Assembly: GCA_020052975.1 (NCBI GenBank)
Contig: JAGVOC010000393.1
Span: forward strand, 1-5,146
Length of the DNA: 5,146 nt
Source: Desulfobacterales bacterium
Lineage (GTDB): Bacteria > Desulfobacterota > Desulfobacteria > Desulfobacterales > RPRI01
Reading direction: 5' to 3'
In this document: positions 1-4,807 of the stretch, piece after piece
Layout of the letters: every line of letters begins with the position of its first letter
Position numbering within the stretch: the first letter of the stretch is position 1
Program-made: the position numbers and the translations under genes
Notes under the pieces: model-generated
Told to the model about the DNA's origin: nothing
The model's database searches: none
What the model saw: only the letters and a program-made list of their open reading frames with translations

Positions 1-304
1 CGAACGCTGCTCCCCACGAAATGAGTTCGAGTATCCTTTCGGGACCTTCTTCCACAAGAATCTTGACCGCCGCTTCCCTGCACAAGCCGTCTCCCGCCCG
101 GAGGGTATCTTCAGAATGGATCCCCACTTCATCTTCATCGCTCAGGGCGACCGCGATTCCTCCCTGCGCATATTCTGTGCTGCTTTCCGCAGGTCGGTCC
201 TTTGTCACGACAAGCACGTTTCCGTAGGGTGCAAGTTCTATTGCAGCCCTGAGACCGGCAACACCGCTTCCGATAATAAGAAAATCTGCAAATTCTTTCT
301 GCAT
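1..304 (-). CDS. nadB: L-aspartate oxidase, N-terminal part (3' end beyond window)
   Basis: NadB is a cytoplasmic FAD enzyme that oxidises L-aspartate to iminoaspartate, the first step of de novo NAD synthesis; NadA then condenses the product with dihydroxyacetone phosphate. The 101 codons seen run from ATG at 304 to the window edge. Residues 9-18 form the Rossmann FAD-binding motif (LIIGSGVAGL). Residues 41-51 read SSTEYAQGGIA, matching the NadB signature (S/N)TxYAQGGIA. Residues 63-74 read HSEDTLRAGDGL, the next conserved NadB block. These three blocks together separate NadB from the related succinate dehydrogenase and fumarate reductase flavoproteins. The ATG at 304 places the FAD motif at the usual distance from the N-terminus; upstream ATGs at 315, 323 and 330 are out of frame. 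The ribosome binding site is weak (GGTAAG, 11 nt before the ATG). Transcription runs away from the mobile element. Confidence 0.95.
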   Translation of the reverse strand, partial: MQKEFADFLIIGSGVAGLRAAIELAPYGNVLVVTKDRPAESSTEYAQGGIAVALSDEDEVGIHSEDTLRAGDGLCREAAVKILVEEGPERILELISWGAAF

Positions 305-307
305 TGG

Positions 308-460
308 TGTTTCATCTTACCATAATTCATAATCCGCGTCCCCCTAAAAGAGTGCATGTTTCATCTTTTTAGAAAAAGAGGCATGGAGAGGGCTTGATTC
401 CCGAATCGAAATCACGGATAATCCCGAATAGACTTTAGCCTTTCGGGAAGATGAAACATG
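308..460. repeat. Three copies of TGTTTCATCTT, two forming a 13-bp inverted repeat
   Basis: TGTTTCATCTT occurs at 308-318 and 357-367, and its reverse complement AAGATGAAACA at 448-458. The last two extend to a perfect 13-bp inverted repeat (CATGTTTCATCTT 355-367 and AAGATGAAACATG 448-460) around 80 bp. The interior holds a near-palindrome, TCTTTTT-AG-AAAAAGA (364-379), and two copies of TCCCGAAT (399-406, 422-429). The copy at 308-318 lies immediately before the nadB start codon. The arrangement could be repeated operators controlling nadB, or a small non-autonomous element of 106 bp. I see no target duplication beside it and do not recognise the motif. Confidence 0.6.
422..448. other. Hairpin in the nadB upstream region
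   Basis: TCCCGAA (422-428) and TTCGGGA (442-448) pair perfectly. Read on the minus strand, the stem continues past one bulged A through four more pairs (one G-U) to a TAAA loop. There is no following T-tract on either strand, so it is not a convincing terminator. It could be an RNA leader structure upstream of nadB, but it matches no riboswitch I know. Confidence 0.4.
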
Positions 461-615
461 GGTCGCAGCTATGACTGCATGAATTTCGTCAAAATCAGAT
501 AATGATTTAAGCAGAAAGAGAGATCATTCTGAGACGACTCAAAATCTCTCATCCAGCCACAAAGAGAAAATTTCAAGACTTTCCAAGTACTGTTGAATTC
601 TCCATCTACTCCGCA
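461..615. other. Non-coding flank left of the mobile element, with one hairpin
   Basis: No supported gene is present in this stretch. A 33-nt stem-loop occupies 518-550: GAGAGAT (518-524) pairs with ATCTCTC (544-550), with an inner TGAG-ACGA-CTCA stem at 530-541. On the minus strand the hairpin is followed by TTTCTGCTT, so it could be a weak terminator for transcripts leaving the element toward nadB. The T-run is too short to be sure. A 77-codon minus-strand frame crossing the element boundary (469-702) has no recognisable motifs and is not called. Confidence 0.35.
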
Positions 616-644
616 CTGTCGTTGTTTTTGCCACAGGTTCAAGG
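616..644. repeat. Left terminal inverted repeat of the IS-like element
   Basis: Reading inward, this 29-nt end starts CTGTCGTTGTTTTTG and continues CCACAGGTTCAAGG. It matches the right end read inward (CTGTCGCTATTTTT, then CCGCAGGCCAAGG) with two one-base gaps and a handful of mismatches. The shared outer hexamer is CTGTCG. The match stops outside CTGTCG, which marks the likely element edge. About 77 bp of non-coding sequence separates this repeat from the transposase stop codon. Confidence 0.7.
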
Positions 645-721
645 TTTTTTCGAAATAAATGGACGACAAAAATTTCCCGAACAAAGTTATGTTTAGAAAC
701 ATTCACTGTTGTGTGGTTAAG

Positions 722-2365
722 CTATAGCGATTTTTCCCCGGATCTCAAGAAATCCAGAAAATCCACTCCTCTATATTTGCATGTTTGGCAAATGCTCAAT
801 AGGGTTAGATACTCGTCAATACCTTTCTCGGTAGATGAGCCGCCAATAAGATCTCGAAGTCGCGCAAAAGCTTTTATTGCATGTTCGGCATTGTTATTAT
901 TCCAAGGAACCCCATCGTATTCCAAAAACGTAAATAGTTTGTCCCGATTTTTCTCAAATCTTTCCTTACACTTCACTGCCGCCTCACTTTGATAATCTGT
1001 CCGCTCAAGAGAGCGATAAAAACGCTCAGCGTGAATAATATGCTTTTTCAGAAAATATTTCTTTAGACCATATCTATCAACCGTTTCAATCATCGGCTTT
1101 AATAGATCACCAAAGTCAGTGACTATTTGCTTTAACTGTTCATCAAATGGATTATTCAAAATTTCATCGTTTAAATCCCTCATTAAGTGAATCAGACATT
1201 TTTGCTGTGGACAGTCGATGGAGTCGTAGGCTGTATAAAAGTCAGATACCAAGACGCCTTTGAAGTCAGCAAGCAGTTTATGTGCAATGTCGCCCTCTCT
1301 GCTCTCAGCCAAAATGTACACCACTTCTTTATGGCTGGTAAGCACCCATACAAAGGCAGACTGGCCCTTAATGTTTGCTCTCGTTTCATCAATATGAAGA
1401 AGACTGCCTTGAATTATTTTTTCCAAAATTTGTTGTTTAGCACGGGTATAATATGTAGCAACTCTAATTTTTATATTGTGCAGCGTGCTCCGATTCAATT
1501 GAAAATTAAATAATCTGTTAAAACCTCGCACTATCTTTCGCTGCGGGATACCTAAGTCGACTACGTGGTAAAAGAAATACGCGATAAGATTCCATCCATA
1601 CTTCTTAATGAATTTATACCTGTCTGGCATCCCAAAGATTGCACCACATTTTCGACACAATCGCATCGGGAATACATATTCTACTAACCGCAGTTTTATG
1701 TTACGATGCCCAAATATAATCTCGTACAGTTTTTTTGATTTATCTATCTCCCTTCTATAATAAGAACGATTACAATATGGGCATATAGGCGGGCTATCCC
1801 AAATGATTACTTTTTCTGGTCTTAAATCAGTATGTTGCTGAGGTCTTCGCATTTTATGCTCTTTCTTTACGGCTCCCGTCCTTACATAAACACGCTCCCT
1901 TTGATAATCCCAGTGTGCAGCAGCATTGATAATTTCTAAGGTTGGTACAGGACTATTAAATGATTTCCATTTTCCCCTTGTGTTAAATTTATTGGAATCC
2001 AATCGAATAAACTCCGGTTTGCAATTTTGATCTATTGACTCTTCTACTCCAGAGGAACAAATCTTCCGGATCGTTTGTGATAGCAGCTCAAGTGCCTGAC
2101 AGTCTTCATCGTTATATCTAAGAAGTTTTTCCTTTAGTGTTATATCATGACTCACCTCCCATAAATGACGGATAGCTATAGAATTAAGACCAAAACAATC
2201 CTCGTCAGACCATTTGAAACCAAGAAAGCTGGCACAGTCCTTTAGGCTATTGCTGAATCCTGGGAAATAGATTTGAGCATAGATAGTCCCAAGTACATTG
2301 ACGGGCTCTTTGATTGCTTTTCCCAATGCAGTCCCCTCAGAAGGTCCACCATACCGCTCACACAT
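722..2365 (-). CDS. IS66-type DDE transposase with the end of the exonuclease module (longest intact fragment, 547 aa)
   Basis: This is the C-terminal 60 percent of the broken fusion. The frame is already open from about 2518, so the ATG at 2365 is an internal methionine. It has no Shine-Dalgarno sequence before it. Residues 1-100 finish the exonuclease module (YNDED at 84-88). C195, C198, C237 and C240 form a zinc-finger-like pair of CxxC motifs comparable with the IS66 zinc finger. The RNase H-fold transposase core follows: D326 in LLHIDET, D375 in VLVSDFYTAYD, then the insertion region with CLIHLMRDL, and E494 in WNNNNAEHAIKAFARLRD. These are the three catalytic acids in the IS66 arrangement, and the C-terminal TCKYRGVDFLDFLRSG resembles IS66 tails. 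All catalytic acids are kept, so the transposase half alone could be active if translated. It would bind the element ends and cut DNA with metal ions. Confidence 0.85.
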   Translation of the reverse strand: MCERYGGPSEGTALGKAIKEPVNVLGTIYAQIYFPGFSNSLKDCASFLGFKWSDEDCFGLNSIAIRHLWEVSHDITLKEKLLRYNDEDCQALELLSQTIRKICSSGVEESIDQNCKPEFIRLDSNKFNTRGKWKSFNSPVPTLEIINAAAHWDYQRERVYVRTGAVKKEHKMRRPQQHTDLRPEKVIIWDSPPICPYCNRSYYRREIDKSKKLYEIIFGHRNIKLRLVEYVFPMRLCRKCGAIFGMPDRYKFIKKYGWNLIAYFFYHVVDLGIPQRKIVRGFNRLFNFQLNRSTLHNIKIRVATYYTRAKQQILEKIIQGSLLHIDETRANIKGQSAFVWVLTSHKEVVYILAESREGDIAHKLLADFKGVLVSDFYTAYDSIDCPQQKCLIHLMRDLNDEILNNPFDEQLKQIVTDFGDLLKPMIETVDRYGLKKYFLKKHIIHAERFYRSLERTDYQSEAAVKCKERFEKNRDKLFTFLEYDGVPWNNNNAEHAIKAFARLRDLIGGSSTEKGIDEYLTLLSICQTCKYRGVDFLDFLRSGEKSL

Positions 2366-2418
2366 CTTTTTGAGAAATGTTGCTTCGAAGCTGCCGTAAT
2401 GATAAATGACGGGATTCT

Positions 2419-2883
2419 CTATGGCTGAGACGACAGCAAGGAACTGTTGCCAAATATCTGCTTCATTTTCAAGTGTGTCTGCCCATAAACTGCGTTGAAC
2501 AACGGAATTGTTATCTTTGAAAGCATGCCGATAAGGTAATAAAAATCTCGATCAGGAACACCTTCAACGTCCATATAAATCGGAGTGCCATTGATCTTCA
2601 GTTCTGGGGTACCGACAATATGAATTTTCTTTTCACGAATCGCAAGAGCCTTCAGCGAGTGATGATACTTCTCTCGTTTATCCCGTAGCCTTTTGGGTCG
2701 TCGACGGGGCCTGAATGTATACGAAAGCTGTGTAACGGTGAAAATACCTTTACTGTTATATTTTGTCCGCTCCTTTTCATTCATGCTGGCCAGCAGGCTG
2801 AGGTCATCTTTTTCAATAACTGTCTGTCGGCACTTGGCTTGGTAATCACACTCCTGGCAGTGTCGGTTTAGGATGATTTCAGG
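2419..2883 (-). pseudogene. Middle fragment: end of the Fe-S nuclease module and start of the DEDD exonuclease module
   Basis: This frame has no proper start. It begins in mid-protein with PEIILNRHCQECDYQAKC, where C-x2-C-x5-C (2859, 2850, 2832) is the C-terminal cysteine triad typical of Cas4/AddB-like iron-sulfur nucleases. A conserved linker follows (EKERTKYNSKGIFTVTQLSY, then TFRPRRRPKR), characteristic of TM0106-type proteins, then IYMDVEGVPDRDFYYLIGML. In that stretch the D and E are the first metal ligands of a DEDD exonuclease or RNase H-like domain. After about 2522 the frame is out of register: its last 30 or so residues are nonsense ending at 2419, while the true continuation (KDNNSVVQRSLWADTLENE) lies in another frame. 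The first ATG in this frame (2784) lies within the conserved linker and lacks a ribosome binding site. Confidence 0.8.
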
Positions 2884-3422
2884 CGGTGAAACAGCAGGTG
2901 GCCAATTTCGCCATTAAGCTTTCTTACCTCGTGTATCAGAGGTTTTATCTTAACCTTTGATCGAGAAAAGCCATCGCCATAAAATATTTTGCCATGGACT
3001 ATCTCATGTCTGAATGCTTCAGATAACACGAGCGAATCAAACGCGAGTGTCAGCTTATCCTTTTTGGTGAGTTTATTGCTGAATGTAAATCGAATGGGAA
3101 TGAGCTGAACAGGATTGCCTTCGGACAACAATCGCTCGATAGCAGGAATATGGACTTCCAGGTTGTCTTTTCGCGCAACAAAATCTACAGCAATCCTCCA
3201 GTTAGCCTTCTTTATATTCAAAAATTGGGCTGATGAAGAGGTAAAATTGTTACCACCAATATCATCCAAAAATCGTTTGAGAGCTTTTTCCCGGTACAAA
3301 TTATTCTGTTTCTCCGCCCAAAGCGAGTATGTGTTGCTGGGTGCTTCTTCCCCCTGAAAGCGGAACCAGCATTTGGAATGGCACTTAAGATAGGCCTCAA
3401 AAATATCTGAGGTTATTATCAT
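2868..3422 (-). pseudogene. N-terminal fragment: RecB/Cas4-like (TM0106-type) nuclease module, 184 codons
   Basis: This fragment carries the authentic start of the fusion protein (MIITSDIFEAYLKCHSKCWF). The opening 'I-T-S-D-x-F-x-A-Y-L-K-C-x-x-K-C-W' is the usual start of TM0106-family RecB-like proteins, and its cysteine is the N-terminal iron-sulfur ligand by analogy with Cas4. Residues 70-80 or so (WRIAVDFVARKD) resemble the strand carrying the nuclease aspartate. The expected downstream E-x-K strand is not evident: the corresponding region reads VQLIPIRF, so catalysis may be lost while the fold and cluster remain. The last residues, HRLKSS, are out-of-frame sequence after a lost base near 2889-2891. 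No good Shine-Dalgarno sequence is seen before the ATG at 3422, and no other start is available in this frame upstream. Confidence 0.8.
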
Positions 3423-3455
3423 GGATATTGTTCTTGAAGGGAAATATTCTCTACC

Positions 3456-3482
3456 CCTTGGCCTGCGGAAAAATAGCGACAG
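3456..3482. repeat. Right terminal inverted repeat of the IS-like element
   Basis: Read inward on the minus strand, this 27-nt end begins CTGTCGCTATTTTTCCGCAG and ends GCCAAGG. It pairs with the left repeat at 616-644. It lies just upstream of the fusion gene's ATG (3422), leaving only 33 bp for promoter and leader. It lies 34 bp beyond the stop codon of the small gene at 3517-3717. Confidence 0.7.
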
Positions 3483-3516
3483 AAATAATGAGCTAATTCG
3501 AAGAATTGGTAATAGC

Positions 3517-3717
3517 TTATCTTTTTTTCTTTATTTCCGTTATGATTTCATCTACATTCAGATCTTTCAACCATTGGCTTCGTTCCTTGGTATAATCTCC
3601 AAATCCCGTCTCGAATTGTTGTAGGAAACGCACCATTCCAACCGGCCCCAATTTCTTCGCAACTGCTTCCAGTCCGGCCTTTCGTATAACAGCAGGACTC
3701 ATTGTCTGCGTGGTCAT
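3517..3717 (-). CDS. Small conserved protein, putative antitoxin partner of the PIN protein (66 aa)
   Basis: The function is not established by sequence. The 66-residue protein begins MTTQTMSPAVIRKAGLEAVA and continues with a likely helical segment (KKLGPVGMVRFLQQFETG), then YTKERSQWLKDL and a basic tail EIKKKR. The start at 3717 is chosen over an in-frame ATG at 3738 because it has a strong GGAGG (3725-3729) seven bases upstream and overlaps the PIN-gene stop as ATGA (3714-3717), a translational-coupling arrangement. Such tight coupling to a PIN ribonuclease-like gene suggests the antitoxin of a VapBC-like pair, with the toxin gene first. No ribbon-helix-helix, AbrB or Phd motif is recognisable, so DNA binding and autoregulation cannot be claimed. 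The C-terminal codons are A-rich (AAG AAA AAA AGA). Confidence 0.75.
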   Translation of the reverse strand: MTTQTMSPAVIRKAGLEAVAKKLGPVGMVRFLQQFETGFGDYTKERSQWLKDLNVDEIITEIKKKR

Positions 3718-4157
3718 TTCAAAACCTCCGTTACCCATCGCAGTGGGTTCTCAATTCTTACTTTCAATATTTTTTTGTTTTGTACTGCCTTGCTCAACAG
3801 ATGGTCGTCTGTTGTGAGAAAAACCTCTGCCTTTGCCCTCTCCGCACAGGAGACATGCAGGGCGTCTAAGGTTTGCAGACCCACTTGCTTAAGTTCCATG
3901 GCGCGCCGTTCAACTCCCGCATCGACTTTGACATAAACGTCATGCAAGGTCGAAAGAATTTGTACCTTGAGTCGCTTGTCGTGATCGGGCATTCGTCCAA
4001 TTTCAAAATCAATTGCGTCACTGCCTATAACGCTCCAACCAGACATTCGGCTGTAATTAAAAACAGCAAGGATCGCTTCAGCCTCAAGATGTATCCTGTC
4101 CTGGGTTTGGTCATCAAATGGGCGATTAAGACAGCATACATCAAGATATATCTTCAT
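3714..4157 (-). CDS. PIN-domain protein, VapC-like putative ribonuclease toxin (147 aa)
   Basis: PIN-domain proteins are Mg-dependent nucleases; VapC toxins cut tRNA or rRNA and are held inactive by a partner antitoxin. The protein begins MKIYLDVCCLNRPFDDQTQ, where D6 is the first PIN acid. E52 (DFEIGR), D98 (TLDALHVS) and D117/D118 (LTTDDHLL) supply the others, in the standard order and spacing. The length of 147 residues fits the family, so the gene looks intact and potentially active. I chose the ATG at 4157 because the PIN fold starts directly with MKIYLD. In-frame alternatives are ATG 4166 and ATG 4229; the latter has GAGG nine bases upstream and would add 24 residues unlike a PIN N-terminus. 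The stop overlaps the ATG of the 66-residue partner, so the two are co-translated. There is no antitoxin gene upstream. Confidence 0.88.
   Translation of the reverse strand: MKIYLDVCCLNRPFDDQTQDRIHLEAEAILAVFNYSRMSGWSVIGSDAIDFEIGRMPDHDKRLKVQILSTLHDVYVKVDAGVERRAMELKQVGLQTLDALHVSCAERAKAEVFLTTDDHLLSKAVQNKKILKVRIENPLRWVTEVLK
3725..3729 (-). promoter_or_regulatory. Shine-Dalgarno site of the 66-residue partner gene
   Basis: GGAGG lies inside the end of the PIN gene, seven bases before ATG 3717. It decides the start of the small gene and means the partner can be translated efficiently in its own right, besides by coupling through the ATGA overlap. Confidence 0.8.
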
Positions 4158-4164
4158 ACTGTTC

Positions 4165-4193
4165 ATATTAACAGATAATTGCCATAGCTGCAA
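4165..4193 (-). promoter_or_regulatory. Candidate sigma-70-type promoter of the PIN operon
   Basis: On the minus strand, TTGCAG (-35, 4193-4188) and TAATAT (-10, 4170-4165) are separated by 17 bp, each matching the consensus at four or five of six positions. Transcription would begin about seven bases on, at 4158 or 4157, which coincides with the ATG chosen for the PIN gene. The message would then be leaderless. If the gene instead starts at 4229, this promoter would be a chance match in coding sequence. Confidence 0.45.
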
Positions 4194-4229
4194 AGCATAT
4201 TGAAACTTTAACAACTCACATGACGGCAT

Positions 4230-4634
4230 GTTCTGTATCCTCGATTACCCATCTATACGCAAGTAAGTTGATAATGTTGCGTAATAACTTTGCTGGAAAC
4301 CTGCTGTCTCTTATAGAAGCAGGGGAAACTATCGGCGTTGTAGCCTTACTAAGTATTTTGAGTACTACATGTACTCTATAAAGCGGCAGAAGTGAAGATT
4401 TGAGGACTTGAAACAGAAGTTGTTACTGCGTCTAAAAATATCTTGATGTCAGCGACGAGAAGTACTATTTGTACTGTTGCTCTCCAGGGACAATCTAATA
4501 GGAATTTAGTGTAGGGAGGAATAGAAACAGAGTTTAACCCGATCAAAATCTCTCTTTCTCTGTTAAAGAAACACCGTGCATCCAGCTCAGTGGGCAGCCA
4601 AAATGTTGAAAGAGGTAGACGGCATGATCTGTAA
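4230..4634. other. Non-coding region between the PIN operon and the DUF362 gene
   Basis: No gene is supported here in either strand. It holds a 6-bp stem (CCTGCT 4300-4305, AGCAGG 4318-4323) without a T-tract, a GGAAAC direct repeat on either side of that stem, and two spaced dyads described separately. Frames are short and lack ribosome binding sites. In-frame runs from about 4576 to 4655 look weakly coding and may belong to the remnant at 4635-4772. Confidence 0.5.
4361..4475. repeat. Two AGTAC-N5-GTACT dyads spaced 100 bp
   Basis: AGTACTACATGTACT (4361-4375) and AGTACTATTTGTACT (4461-4475) are each a perfect 5-bp inverted repeat around five bases, and they agree with each other at 13 of 15 positions. 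Their starts are exactly 100 bp apart. They look like binding sites for a dimeric regulator, and they lie between the divergently read PIN operon and DUF362 gene. The regulator is unknown. Confidence 0.45.
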
Positions 4635-4772
4635 TATACAACAGAGGGAGTTTATTTCGATTTGGAAATTGATCCCTGCCCATTCTTCCCTGAACAGTAT
4701 GAAAAAGAGTATCGCCGGGATATCACAGAATTCCTTGCAATTGCTATAATGAGAAACAAACAGCTCTGTTAA
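4635..4772 (+). pseudogene. Short coding-like remnant upstream of the DUF362 gene
   Basis: An open frame of 45 codons ends at TAA 4770-4772 and has no good start codon. It follows an in-frame TAA at 4632. Its product contains VYFDLEIDPCPFFPEQYEKE, then YRRDITEFLAIAIMRNKQLC, a composition that reads like the C-terminus of a real soluble protein. A second frame just upstream (from about 4576, with KMLKEVDGMICNIQQ) also looks coding, so a frameshifted, truncated gene is possible. I do not recognise the family. The promoter of the DUF362 gene overlaps its end. It could equally be a chance frame. Confidence 0.3.
4742..4750 (+). promoter_or_regulatory. Candidate extended -10 promoter of the DUF362 gene
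   Basis: TGCTATAAT contains a consensus TATAAT (4745-4750) with the TG of an extended -10 element one base before it. No good -35 is seen at 16-18 bp, which extended -10 promoters tolerate. Transcription would begin near 4757, giving a leader of about 50 nt. That leader includes the 8-bp palindrome TGACGTCA (4785-4792), just before the ribosome binding site. Confidence 0.45.
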
Positions 4773-4791
4773 TCATAAACTGAATGACGTC

Positions 4792-4799
4792 AGAGGAGG
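4792..4799 (+). promoter_or_regulatory. Strong Shine-Dalgarno site of the DUF362 gene
   Basis: AGAGGAGG sits eight bases before ATG 4808 and fixes this start with confidence. Confidence 0.85.
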
Positions 4800-4807
4800 A
4801 TTTTCCA

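Larger units (their letters stand above)
722..3422 (-). pseudogene. Frameshifted RecB/Cas4-like nuclease, DEDD exonuclease and IS66 transposase fusion (about 900 aa before damage)
   Basis: Three frames on one strand join into a single protein. Frame 1 runs from ATG 3422 to about residue 178. The reading then resumes one base shifted at SPPEIILNRHC (S at 2889) and runs to about residue 301. It shifts again near 2516-2522 and resumes KDNNSVVQ to the TAG at 722. Adding back one base at each place gives exactly 900 codons plus stop. Modules by composite residue: 1-200, TM0106-type RecB/Cas4-like nuclease, with cysteines 189, 192 and 198 and N-terminal cysteines in YLKCHSKC; 280-450, DEDD exonuclease/RNase H-like, with D285 and E287 (MDVEG), YHYGSFE at 341-347 and YNDED at 437-441; 548-593, zinc-finger-like CxxC...CxxC; 679-847, DDE transposase with D679, D728 and E847. 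The fusion implies that nuclease and transposase activities act on the same DNA, but this is inferred from architecture only. As it stands, no full-length product can be made without frameshifting. Confidence 0.88.
616..3482 (-). mobile_element. IS66-related insertion-sequence-like element with a single nuclease-transposase gene
   Basis: The element is defined by inverted repeats at 616-644 and 3456-3482 that tightly enclose one gene (722-3422, minus). That gene ends in an IS66-type DDE transposase domain. The ATG lies 33 bp inside the right repeat, as is typical for a compact insertion sequence. Classical IS66 elements carry accessory tnpA and tnpB genes before the transposase. Here those are absent, and nuclease-like modules are fused to the transposase N-terminus instead. 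IS66 elements usually make 8-bp target duplications. The flanks here (ACTCCGCA at 608-615, AAATAATG at 3483-3490) do not match, so a deletion, rearrangement or misjudged edge is possible. Two frameshifts in the gene suggest the copy is inactive unless helped in trans. Confidence 0.75.

Noticed and set aside
21..325. Plus-strand open frames of 68 and 69 codons over the first 325 bases
   Set aside because: They are antisense to nadB, whose minus-strand protein has clear FAD-binding and NadB signature motifs.
469..702. Minus-strand frame of 77 codons
   Set aside because: No recognisable motif, no ribosome binding site, and it crosses the inferred left edge of the mobile element at 616.
711..1513. 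Plus-strand frames at 711-992 and 1187-1513 and a minus frame at 1192-1392
   Set aside because: All lie over the DDE transposase domain in other frames; only the 722-2365 frame carries conserved catalytic motifs.
2859..3422. CRISPR-associated Cas4 gene
   Set aside because: The cysteine pattern is Cas4-like, but the continuation into the TM0106-type linker, DEDD module and transposase, and the absence of a repeat-spacer array or other cas genes, argue against a CRISPR locus.
3491..3517. Terminator hairpin after the 66-residue gene (AGCTA...TAGCT)
   Set aside because: The stem is short and AT-rich with no clear T-run following it on the minus strand.
3115..3624. Frames at 3115-3357 (+), 3218-3400 (-) and 3421-3624 (+)
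   Set aside because: They overlap the nuclease module, the right inverted repeat or the 66-residue gene out of frame, and have no family resemblance.
3873..4178. Plus-strand frame of 101 codons
   Set aside because: It is antisense to the PIN gene, whose four acidic motifs are intact.
4300..4323. Rho-independent terminator
   Set aside because: A 6-bp stem is present but there is no T-tract on either side and no gene ending nearby in the right direction.
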